A model generated the notes under the pieces. The model was given only the letters and a program-made list of their open reading frames with translations. It searched no databases and was not told the origin of the DNA. A program made the position numbers and the translations under genes. Below, one piece after another: positions 15,716 to 23,087 of a stretch of DNA of 61,798 nt (within the stretch, counting starts at the first letter, position 1; the number at the start of each line of letters is the position of its first letter). Origin of the DNA: Planobispora rosea (lineage in GTDB: Bacteria > Actinomycetota > Actinomycetes > Streptosporangiales > Streptosporangiaceae); NCBI RefSeq assembly GCF_014648175.1, contig NZ_BMQP01000051.1:1-61798 (forward strand), given 5' to 3'.

Positions 15716-16276
15716 TCAGCGGCGGTTGCGCCATTCGTGGTGCAGGATCGCGTAGATCAGCTCGTCGGTCCATTCGCCTTTGACCCACTCGTTCTGCACG
15801 AGGTGGGCTTCGCGGCGCATGCCCAGGCGTTGCAGGACCCGCGCGGAGGCGGTGTTGCGGGCGTCGAGGCGGCCGGTGATGCGGTGCAGGCCCAGGCCGT
15901 CGAAGCCGAGCTCCAGCAGGGCGCGGCCGACCTCGGTGGCGTAGCCCTTGCCGTGGTGGCCGGGATGCAGGACGTAGCCGATCTCTCCGGCGCGGTGGGT
16001 GCGGCTGTGCCAGAACAGCAGACCGTCGCCGATGACCTCGCCGGTGTCGGCGATCTCCACGGCGAGGGACAGGGCCTGGCCCTCGTCCAGCAGCGCCACC
16101 TGAGTGATCTTGGTTTCCAGGGCCTCGCGGGCCTGCTCGCGGTCGCGGGGCTCCCAGTACAGGTAGCGGGTGACCTCGGGCAGCGACTGCATGGCGTACA
16201 CGGCGTCCAGGTCGCCGGGGGTGAAGGGACGCAGGATGAGCCGGTCGGTCCGGATCGGGTAGGAGGGTTTCAGCAC
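15716..16276 (-). CDS. GNAT N-acetyltransferase (RimJ-like)
   Basis: The 186-residue protein opens with TDRLILRPFTPGDLDAVYAM. It has the acetyl-CoA loop HPGHHGKGYATEV, and NTASARVLQRLGMRREA near the C-terminus, as in RimJ/RimL-type ribosomal or small-molecule acetyltransferases. The GTG start at 16276 follows a TAGGCT -10 element by six bases (minus strand, 16083-16088 shifted to 16283-16288 in this window), which suggests a leaderless transcript. Its substrate is unknown. Confidence 0.88.
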   Translation of the reverse strand: MLKPSYPIRTDRLILRPFTPGDLDAVYAMQSLPEVTRYLYWEPRDREQAREALETKITQVALLDEGQALSLAVEIADTGEVIGDGLLFWHSRTHRAGEIGYVLHPGHHGKGYATEVGRALLELGFDGLGLHRITGRLDARNTASARVLQRLGMRREAHLVQNEWVKGEWTDELIYAILHHEWRNRR

Positions 16277-16402
16277 GCGGCCAGCCTAGAACAGGGCAAA
16301 AGCGGCCGGCGATGCAATAAATTCCGTGCCGGGCGGGGCCCGGTCCGGTCGTCGGCCGGGCGGGACGCGGGTCGCGTGCGGCGGACCGGAGGGGTGTCGG
16401 AC

Positions 16403-17389
16403 TCAGGGGCGGGGACGGGCCTGGGCCCGGTAGCGGCCGGGGGACTGTCCGTGGGCGCGGCGGAAGGCGCGGGCGAACGCGAACTCTGATTCGTAGCCGA
16501 CGCGGCCGGCGATGACCGACAGGGGTTCGGCGCCCTCCTTCAGGAGGACCGCGGCGGTGATCATGCGCCAGCGGGTCAGGTATGCCAGGGGCGGCTCGCC
16601 GGCGAGGGTGACGAAGCGGCGTGCGAACGCCGCCCGGGACAGCCCGGTCGCGGCGGCGAGCCGTGCCACGGTCCAGCGGTGCCCGGGAGCCTGGTGCATG
16701 AGCGTCAGGGCGCGCCCGATGCGGGGATCGCGCAGTGCGCCGAACCAGCCCGAGGCCGGGGGGCCGTGCTGTTCCTGCCAGGCGCGCAGGATGTAGACCA
16801 GCAGGACGTCCACGAGCCTGGCGGTGACGCCCCGCGCCCCGGGGCCGGGCCGGTCGAGTTCGGCGGCGAGCAGCCGGACGGCGGAGCCGAGGGGGCCGCC
16901 GTAGGTCGCGTGCGGCGCGGGCAGGTGCAGCAGCCTGGGGAGCGCGGAGAGCAGGGGGTGGGTCAGGCCGGCGCCGAAGTCGTAGACCCCGCAGATGATC
17001 ACTGTTTCCGCGCCGGCGCCGCCCACCGAGGCGGTGTTCGGGTGGTCGTGGGCGGCCAGGACGCCGGTGAAGGGCACCGCGGCTCGTCCGGGCCGGTCGG
17101 CGGCGCAGTAGGGGGCTCCGTCGGGCAGCAGCGTCACATCGCCTTCCCGCAGGTGTACGGGCTCGGTGTCGCCGTCCAGCCGCAGCCAGCACTCCCCGCG
17201 GACGACGATGTGGAAGTTGGCGGCGCCGCCGCCGTCGAAGTGCAGGCCCCACGGCGCGCGGGCGGTCAGGCGGCCGGAGACGCCGCCGCCGATCCGGGTC
17301 ATCGTGAGCACGTCGTCGAGCACGTCCACGGGGTAACGGTAGCCCAGGGAAGTGAGACGATCTGCTAGGAATCTGAGCGTTCTCGTCAT
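16403..17389 (-). CDS. AraC-family regulator with cupin sensor
   Basis: The 328-residue protein has an N-terminal cupin (residues 1-185, including GGGAANFHIVVRGECWLRLD and LREGDVTLLP) and a C-terminal double helix-turn-helix (WTVARLAAATGLSRAAFARR and LIVIAGRVGYES-like segment ending in FRRAHGQSPGRYR). It is the cupin_6/AraC type. It diverges from the SDR gene with about 80 bases between starts, so it probably controls that gene. Confidence 0.9.
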   Translation of the reverse strand: MTRTLRFLADRLTSLGYRYPVDVLDDVLTMTRIGGGVSGRLTARAPWGLHFDGGGAANFHIVVRGECWLRLDGDTEPVHLREGDVTLLPDGAPYCAADRPGRAAVPFTGVLAAHDHPNTASVGGAGAETVIICGVYDFGAGLTHPLLSALPRLLHLPAPHATYGGPLGSAVRLLAAELDRPGPGARGVTARLVDVLLVYILRAWQEQHGPPASGWFGALRDPRIGRALTLMHQAPGHRWTVARLAAATGLSRAAFARRFVTLAGEPPLAYLTRWRMITAAVLLKEGAEPLSVIAGRVGYESEFAFARAFRRAHGQSPGRYRAQARPRP

Positions 17390-17469
17390 GGATCGTCGCA
17401 GGGCCGCTCCGTAGCCTCGACACCGGATGCCGCGCCGGCACAGGCGCGGCCGGGTGTGGGAGGAAACGC

Positions 17470-18291
17470 ATGAGTGGATCGCCGGTTCCCGTCCGGACTC
17501 CGTTGCCGCACGTCCTGGAGGGCAGGACCGTCGTGCTGGTCGGCGGCAGTTCCGGGATCGGCCTCGCGGCCGGGCTGCTGCTGCGCGCCGTGGGCGCCCG
17601 GATGGTCGTGGTCGCCCGTGACGAGGCGCGGCTGGCCGCCGCGGCCGCGGCCATCCGCGCGGCGGCGCCCGGCCCGGGCGGCCCGGGCGATCCGGGCGCC
17701 GCCGTCCTCACCCGGGCGGCCGACGCCTGCGACGAGGAGGCGTTGCGGCGCGCGCTGGACCCGGTCGATTCGATCGACCATGTGCTGGTCACGGCCGGGA
17801 CGCTGGTGATGGGCCCGCTGGCGGAGCTCGACCGCGGGGCCGGGTCGGTCGTGGTGGACAGCCGGTTGTGGGCCGCCTACTCCGCGGCCCGCGTCACCGA
17901 GTCGCGGCTTCCGGCCGGCGGGTCACTCACCTTCGTCTCCGGTGACTTCGTCCGGCGCCCGCTGCCGGGGACCGCGCTGGCCGCCGCCGGGCTGGGCGCG
18001 GTCGAGGCCCTGACCCGGGGTCTGGCCGTGGAGCTGGCGCCGCGGCGGATCCGCGTCAACACGGTCCGCGCGGGCGGCACCGACACACCGCTGACCCGCT
18101 CCTTCTTCGGCCGCGGCGCCGATCCGGACTCCGGGGCCGCGGCGGCGGCGATCGCGGCCGCCGGTGCGGCGACGCCGCTGGGGCGGCTGGCCGGCCCGCA
18201 GGAGGTGGCCGCCGCGGCCCTGTTCCTGATGGCCAACCCGTACGTGACCGGTAGCGTCCTGACCGTCGACGGCGGCCAGACCCTCGGATGA
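17470..18291 (+). CDS. SDR-fold protein lacking the catalytic Tyr and Lys
   Basis: The 273-residue Rossmann-fold protein keeps the nucleotide-binding motif VGGSSGIGLAAG and the family C-terminus (VTGSVLTVDGGQTLG). At the catalytic helix, where SDRs read YxxxK before AVEALTR, this protein has ALAAAGLGAVEALTR, so neither Tyr nor Lys is in place; the Ser region SLTFVSG remains. A classical oxidoreductase reaction is therefore doubtful, and it may bind NAD(P) as a sensor. GGGAGGAAACGC gives a strong ribosome site. It is divergent from the AraC regulator. Confidence 0.8.
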   Translation: MSGSPVPVRTPLPHVLEGRTVVLVGGSSGIGLAAGLLLRAVGARMVVVARDEARLAAAAAAIRAAAPGPGGPGDPGAAVLTRAADACDEEALRRALDPVDSIDHVLVTAGTLVMGPLAELDRGAGSVVVDSRLWAAYSAARVTESRLPAGGSLTFVSGDFVRRPLPGTALAAAGLGAVEALTRGLAVELAPRRIRVNTVRAGGTDTPLTRSFFGRGADPDSGAAAAAIAAAGAATPLGRLAGPQEVAAAALFLMANPYVTGSVLTVDGGQTLG

Positions 18292-18355
18292 GGTCAGCTC
18301 GGATGAGGTCAGCTCGGATGAGGTCACTCGGATGAGGTCACTCGGATGAGGTCAG
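18283..18355. repeat. Five tandem copies of CTCGGATGAGGTCA(G)
   Basis: Units at 18283, 18298, 18313, 18327 and 18341 are 14 or 15 bp and otherwise identical. The first unit contains the SDR stop codon and the last contains the stop of the convergent SMR gene, so the array fills exactly the gap between the two genes. Confidence 0.9.
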
Positions 18356-18678
18356 TGGACGCCGCCGGCGAGGTTGAGGACGAGCACGCCGCCGATGATG
18401 AGGGCGATACCGGCGATCTTGGCGAGGTTGAGGCTCTCGCCGAGGAACAGCACACCGATCGCGGCGATGGCGGCGGTGCCCGCGCCGGACCAGACGGCGT
18501 AGGCGGTGCCGACCTCCATCTGGAGTTTCAGGGCCTGGGCGAGCAGGTAGAACGCGGTGCCGTAGCCGGCCACTACGAGCAGCGACCAGCCCTTGTGGGA
18601 GAAACCGTCGCTGAGCTTGAGCGCGGTGGTGGCCAGGATCTCCGCGATGATCGCACCTGCCAGCATCAACCAGGCCAT
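18352..18678 (-). CDS. Small multidrug resistance (SMR) family transporter
   Basis: The 108-residue protein has four transmembrane helices. The essential membrane glutamate sits in the first helix (LMLAGAIIAEILATTALKLS) and the helix-4 motif is LIIGGVLVLNL. Proton-coupled SMR dimers export quaternary ammonium compounds or guanidinium. The start context GGGGGAGAACTTCACAT before ATG supports 18678. I looked for a guanidine riboswitch upstream and saw none. Its stop lies in the tandem repeat array. Confidence 0.92.
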   Translation of the reverse strand: MAWLMLAGAIIAEILATTALKLSDGFSHKGWSLLVVAGYGTAFYLLAQALKLQMEVGTAYAVWSGAGTAAIAAIGVLFLGESLNLAKIAGIALIIGGVLVLNLAGGVH

Positions 18679-18913
18679 ATGTGAAGTTCTCCCCCGAAAG
18701 TTCTCTTATCGCTGTCCAGTGTAGGAGTCAGGGCATTCCACAGGCGGGATGCCCCGACCCGCCGTACTCCCCCGGATCGCGCGAGCGGGGCCCGGCAAGC
18801 GCACCGGGGTCGGTACGCTGACGAATGGCGGTCCGGCGCCCGCTCCTGCGAAACGGCCCGGAAAACAGGCAAGCCCTTGCGGGCCGAGTCGAAAGCGTGT
18901 TCCACTGATCGGC

Positions 18914-19870
18914 ATGGGATGGCACTCCCCCGCGCTGCTGCCCGAGGTCCCCGACACCCGGCCGCGGATCGAGCGCACCGCGGTGACCCGGGTGCACGGC
19001 GCGTTGACCTGCTACGAGGTGCGCGCGCGCAAGGCGCTGGAGGCGGTCCCCGGCGGCTGGGCGGTGAGCCCGTACCGGGGCTGCGCCCACGCGTGCCGTT
19101 ACTGCACGGCCCGGCGCGGCCACCGCTACCTGGGCCTGGACGCCGGGACCGACTTCGACTCGCGGATCGTCGTGCGCACCGACATCGTCCGGCGGCTGCG
19201 CACCGAACTGAGCCGCACCTGGGACGGCCGGCCGGTGGCGGTCGGCCTGACCGGTGACTGCTACCAGCACGCCGAGGAGATCTACCGGTTGATGCCGCCC
19301 CTGGTGACCGCGCTGGGCGAGGCGGGGGCGGCCTTCACCGTGCACACCAAGAGTCCGCTGGTGCTGCGCGACGCCGACCTGCTGGCCGCGACCGGCGGGG
19401 CGAGCGTGATGGTGTCGGTGGCGTTCGTCGACGACCAGGTCCGCCGCATGGTCGAGCCGGGGGCGCCGAGCGCGCAGAAACGCCTGGAACTGGTGGCCGC
19501 CCTGGCCGAGCGTGGAGTGGCGTGCGGGGTGGCGATGGCGCCGATCCTGCCGCTGCTCACCGACTCCCCCGACCAGCTGACCGCCACCGTGCGCCGCATC
19601 GCCGGCGCGGGGGCGACCGGCCTGCTCCCACGGGTGCTGCGGCTGCCGCCCGGCGCGCGCGAGTGGTACCTGGCCTGGCTCGCCGAGCGCCACCCGGGGC
19701 TCGTCGCCCGCTACGAGGAGCTGTACGGCAAGAGCCCCGACGCCGACACCGGCTACGTGACCCGCGTCACCGAGCAGGTGCGGGCCCTGGCCGCCCGCTA
19801 CGGCCTGCACTGCGGCCCGCCGGAGACGGCCCCCGCCACGGCCGCCTCCCGGCAGCTGTCGCTGCTGTAG
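18914..19870 (+). CDS. Radical SAM protein, Rv2578c-like
   Basis: The 318-residue protein has the cluster motif CAHACRYC (CxxxCxxC) preceded by VSPYRGC, as in spore photoproduct lyase-like/Rv2578c proteins. Further family landmarks are VGLTGDCYQHAEE and FTVHTKSPLVLRD. It should bind a 4Fe-4S cluster and S-adenosylmethionine; the substrate is unknown. An open frame extends upstream to 18749, but family similarity starts at MGWHSPALLPEV. There is no partner gene in the same operon. Confidence 0.82.
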   Translation: MGWHSPALLPEVPDTRPRIERTAVTRVHGALTCYEVRARKALEAVPGGWAVSPYRGCAHACRYCTARRGHRYLGLDAGTDFDSRIVVRTDIVRRLRTELSRTWDGRPVAVGLTGDCYQHAEEIYRLMPPLVTALGEAGAAFTVHTKSPLVLRDADLLAATGGASVMVSVAFVDDQVRRMVEPGAPSAQKRLELVAALAERGVACGVAMAPILPLLTDSPDQLTATVRRIAGAGATGLLPRVLRLPPGAREWYLAWLAERHPGLVARYEELYGKSPDADTGYVTRVTEQVRALAARYGLHCGPPETAPATAASRQLSLL

Positions 19871-19941
19871 AGCGACCCCGCAGCCCCCGCGCGCGGGAGA
19901 ACCGGCCGGAAAACCGGTCGACAGGTTGATCTTCAGCCGCC

Positions 19942-19947
19942 TACCGT
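19942..19947 (+). promoter_or_regulatory. -10 element (TACCGT) of a leaderless start
   Basis: TACCGT ends seven bases before ATG 19955 with no Shine-Dalgarno between. Confidence 0.4.
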
Positions 19948-19954
19948 ACGGCCC

Positions 19955-20758
19955 ATGCATAAGTTCGGCAACGACGAGATGGTCGAGCGGTTCCTCTCCG
20001 ACGGCTTCGTCAGAATCGAAGAGGCGTTCCCGCGCGAACTCGCCGAGCGGGGCCGCGAGATCCTGTGGCGGCAGATCGGGCTGAGCCCCGACGACCCGTC
20101 AGGGTGGACGAAACAGGTGGTGTGGGCCTACGACGAGAGCTTCGACCCGGTCTTCGACCAGGCGGCCAACACCCCCCGGCTGCACGAGGCCTTCGACGCG
20201 CTGGTGGGGCCCGGCCGGTGGGCGCCGCGCCGCGAGGTGGGCATGTTCCCCATCCGCTTCCCCGTCGACCCGCCGGACGACGACCGGGGCTGGCACATCG
20301 ACGGCAGCATCGACCGCGGCGACGGCACCTACGCCGTCAACCTGCGCTCACAGGATCGGGCGCTGCTGATGCTCTTCCTGTTCTCCGACGTCGGCCCGGA
20401 CGACGCGCCGACCCGCATCAGGGTCGGCTCGCACCTGGACGTGCCCCGGGTGCTGGAGCCGTTCGGCGAGCAGGGCGCGGAGTTCTTCACGCTGAGCCCG
20501 CTGGTGGACGCCGCCAGCGCGCACCGCCCGGTGGCGCACGCCACGGGACGGGCCGGGGACGTGTTCCTGTGCCACCCGTTCCTGGTGCACGCCGCCCGGG
20601 AGCACACCGGCACCAGCCCCCGGTTCATGTCGCAGCCCGCCCTTCCGCTGAAGGAGCCGCTGGTGCTCGACCGCGCCGGCGGCGACTACTCGCCGCTGGA
20701 GCAGGCCGTACGGTTCGGCCTGCAGACCAGCGGCGGACAGGATCGCCAGGCGGAGTGA
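19955..20758 (+). CDS. Phytanoyl-CoA dioxygenase (PhyH) family protein
   Basis: The 267-residue protein has the Fe(II)/2-oxoglutarate facial triad: HxD in GWHIDGSI, the distal His in FLCHPFLVHAA and the 2-oxoglutarate Arg in SPRFMSQPAL. The N-terminal region FLSDGFVRIEEAFP is typical of PhyH. Such enzymes hydroxylate small molecules or lipids. It stands alone, and the substrate is unknown. Confidence 0.88.
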   Translation: MHKFGNDEMVERFLSDGFVRIEEAFPRELAERGREILWRQIGLSPDDPSGWTKQVVWAYDESFDPVFDQAANTPRLHEAFDALVGPGRWAPRREVGMFPIRFPVDPPDDDRGWHIDGSIDRGDGTYAVNLRSQDRALLMLFLFSDVGPDDAPTRIRVGSHLDVPRVLEPFGEQGAEFFTLSPLVDAASAHRPVAHATGRAGDVFLCHPFLVHAAREHTGTSPRFMSQPALPLKEPLVLDRAGGDYSPLEQAVRFGLQTSGGQDRQAE

Positions 20759-20780
20759 AGCAGGGCCGGGACCCCGGGGC

Positions 20781-20931
20781 CTACCTGAGCCCAGGGTCCG
20801 CCCGAGTCCGGCCGGGCGCTGCGAGCGCGAACCAGATCCCCGCCGCCCCGCACACCGCCGCCGCCACGAGCAGCGCGAGCGCCGACCCGCCGGTCGTGCC
20901 CATGCCCACGGCGGCGCCCATGGCGGCGACG
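20781..20931 (-). pseudogene. C-terminal remnant of an MFS-like transporter
   Basis: On the minus strand an open frame reads IVAAMGAAVGMGTTGGSALA, then LLVAAAVCGAAGIWFALAAP and a charged tail to a TAG at 20781. This looks like the last transmembrane helix and C-terminus of an MFS permease. Upstream of about 20931 the frame runs into antisense of the LysR gene, so the rest of the transporter is missing. Confidence 0.5.
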
Positions 20932-21621
20932 ATGCTGGACTGGTCGCGCCGCCTGCTGGAGCAGGCCGAGCAGGCACACCGCGAGGTCACCGGGCAGGCG
21001 CAGCGGCTGCGGCTGGGCGCGCTGGAGACCCTGGCCGCCGTCTACGTCCCGCAGGTGCTGGCCCGGCTCGCCGGGCGCCGGCCCGGCATCGAGGTCCAGG
21101 TCCATCCCACCGCCCGGCGGGACGACCTGCTCGCCGACGTGGCCGCCGGACGGCTGGAGGCCGCGCTGCTGCTGGACACCGGAGAGGTCCTGGGAACCCT
21201 GGGGTTTTCTGCGCCGCCCGCGCCCCTGGCCTTCCTGGACATCGGCACCGTCCCGCTGGTCCTGGTCGCCGCCCCGGGCCACCGGCTGAGCGGGCGCCCC
21301 GCCCTGTCCGCCGAAGACCTGGCCGGTGAGAGGCTCCTGGTCAACGCGCCCGGATGCTCCTTTCACATGGCCGCCGACAAAGTCTTCGCTCCCACCCTGC
21401 AGCGCATCCCGGCCGGCGGCGTCCAGGTGATGCGGGCGTGGGCGGAGCAGGGCCTGGGCATCGCGCTGCTTCCGGAGTTCGCGGCATCGGCCGCGCTGCG
21501 TTCCGGCACGCTCACCGAACTCGGCCTGCCCGTGCCCGCCCTGAGCCTGCGGCTGGTCTGGCGAGGCGACCGCGAAGCCCTGCCCGGCCTGCGGGACCTC
21601 CTCTACGCCGCCGTCCCGTGA
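20932..21621 (+). pseudogene. LysR-type regulator lacking its DNA-binding domain
   Basis: From MLDWSRRLLEQAEQAHREV the frame encodes the LysR linker helix and a full effector-binding domain (LRLGALETLAAVYVPQVLAR through LRLVWRGDREALPGLRDLL), about 230 residues. The N-terminal winged helix of about 65 residues is absent. Where it should be lies the minus-strand MFS remnant. LysR genes are often divergent from the MFS gene they control, so one deletion joining the two interiors explains both fragments. A truncated protein could still be made, but it could not bind DNA normally. Confidence 0.65.
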
Positions 21622-21649
21622 CCGGGATCACCGGAGGCGAAAGCCCGGC

Positions 21650-21666
21650 GCGGGAGAAGCTCCCGC
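21650..21666. terminator. Hairpin between convergent genes
   Basis: GCGGGAG and CTCCCGC form a 7-bp stem with an AAG loop, placed between the LysR remnant and the L,D-transpeptidase stop. It could serve both strands. Confidence 0.45.
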
Positions 21667-21694
21667 CTCAGCCCTGGCCAGGCACCCCAGAGGG

Positions 21695-22909
21695 TCAGGC
21701 ATCGTTCAGGGCGCTGCCCTTCTTCCACTCGTTGAACGACAGCTGCCAGTAGCTCCAGCCGTTGTTCCACTCCACCTCGCGATCGGTCCCCTTGATGATG
21801 ATCACATCGCCGCGCTGGACGGTGTCGTAGAACCACTTGGCCTGGTCGGGGCGGGCGTTGATGCAGCCGTGGCTGACGTTGCGGCGCCCCTGGGCCCAGA
21901 CGTTGTTCTTGGCGTGGACGTACTCGCCGCTGTTGGAGAACCGTACGGCGTGGTTGATCATCACGTCGTAGTACTCCGGGTGGCCCTTCGGGAAGCCAGG
22001 GGAGATCATCCGCTCGGGGTTGGATTTGCCCATGGCCAGGTGGACGCCGCTGGTGGTGGTGTAGGCGCGGGTGGTGGCCATGCCGGCGCTGATGAGCATC
22101 TTCTTGACCACCTTTCCGTCCCGCTTGACGATCATGGTGTGCTTGCGGGTGTCGACGGTGGAGATCTGGGCCGCGCCGATGCGGATGGTCTTGGTGAAGT
22201 CCTCGACCCCGTACATGTTCCTGGCGCCCTGCACCCCTTCGAGGCGGGCGGTGAAAGTGACCTTCTGGTGGGCCTTCCAGAACTTGGCGGTCCGGTAGAT
22301 GACGGTCTTGTCGTCGATCCACCGCCACGCGCCCTCGGCGGGCTTGTCGGAGGTGACCTCCAGGGCGCGCTCGACGTTGGCCTTGCCCGCCTTGGAGGGG
22401 ATCGGGTTGTTGAAGGTGACGATGATCGGCGCCCCCACCCCGACCTTCTCCCCCTTGACCGCCGGGGTCACGTCCGCCACGGCCAGCTCGACCTCAGGCT
22501 TGAGCGTGGTGAAGGAGCTGCTGGCGGTGGTGCCGCCGGCCGCGCGCGCCGAGACGGTGTAGTCGCTGGCGGGCTTGAGCGGAGCCTTGGAGACCCACTT
22601 GGTACGGCCCGCGTCGAACTCCCCCTCCAGCTGCTCGCCATCGCTCTCCACGGTGACCTGCTCCAGCGGCCCGCCCGCGGCGGTGACCACGACCTTCTTG
22701 TCCGGGCGGACGGTGGAGCTGCCCTCCGCCGGGCTGATCTTTATGACCGGGGCGGCGGGAGTCGCCTGGGCGTCCTTCCCGCCGTCCCCGGTCGCGGCAG
22801 AGGGCGCGCCCGCCGGTTCGTCGGAGCAGGAGGCGGTCAACATGACGGCGGTCACGACGGCGAGACCGGCGACCGGCACCCTCAAGCGTCGGCTCTCAAC
22901 GTTCAGCAC
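21695..22909 (-). CDS. L,D-transpeptidase lipoprotein
   Basis: This is a roughly 404-residue secreted enzyme that cross-links peptidoglycan stems 3-3. The N-terminus carries a lipoprotein signal ending in the lipobox LTASC. Two Ig-like domains follow (about 45-150 and 150-250), then the YkuD catalytic domain with the nucleophile in RRNVSHGCINARP. The architecture matches actinobacterial LdtMt2-type enzymes (Ig-like domains plus YkuD). GTG 22909 is preceded by GGGGGAGAGG; an in-frame GTG at 22924 lacks one. The upstream region is AT-rich and separate from the helicase gene. Confidence 0.92.
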   Translation of the reverse strand: MLNVESRRLRVPVAGLAVVTAVMLTASCSDEPAGAPSAATGDGGKDAQATPAAPVIKISPAEGSSTVRPDKKVVVTAAGGPLEQVTVESDGEQLEGEFDAGRTKWVSKAPLKPASDYTVSARAAGGTTASSSFTTLKPEVELAVADVTPAVKGEKVGVGAPIIVTFNNPIPSKAGKANVERALEVTSDKPAEGAWRWIDDKTVIYRTAKFWKAHQKVTFTARLEGVQGARNMYGVEDFTKTIRIGAAQISTVDTRKHTMIVKRDGKVVKKMLISAGMATTRAYTTTSGVHLAMGKSNPERMISPGFPKGHPEYYDVMINHAVRFSNSGEYVHAKNNVWAQGRRNVSHGCINARPDQAKWFYDTVQRGDVIIIKGTDREVEWNNGWSYWQLSFNEWKKGSALNDA

Positions 22910-22924
22910 GAACCTCTCCCCCAC

Positions 22925-23087
22925 TGTGCAAACTCATCCAAAAACACTAATAGGAGATGCGTATGCACTGCCCGGGGTTCAGCCCAGTTATGTCACGTTT
23001 GTATAACTTCTCCTGGTCAGCCTCGTGCCGACACCGAGTGAACCTGGTAATGGCGCGCGGCCACGACAACGGCGACCCGCCACCGCC
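22925..23087. other. Intergenic region with AT-rich promoter zone
   Basis: The stretch 22935-23015 is AT-rich and should hold the L,D-transpeptidase promoter on the minus strand. A short plus-strand frame with AATAGGAG six bases before an ATG (22963) is visible but not convincing as a gene. Confidence 0.3.

Noticed and set aside
14937..17792. A 951-codon minus-strand frame across four genes
   Set aside because: It runs through the EEP, GNAT, AraC and SDR genes in other frames, and its composition is a shadow.
18679..18913. Possible guanidine riboswitch upstream of the SMR gene
   Set aside because: None of the conserved guanidine-I, -II or -III sequence blocks was found by eye on the minus strand.
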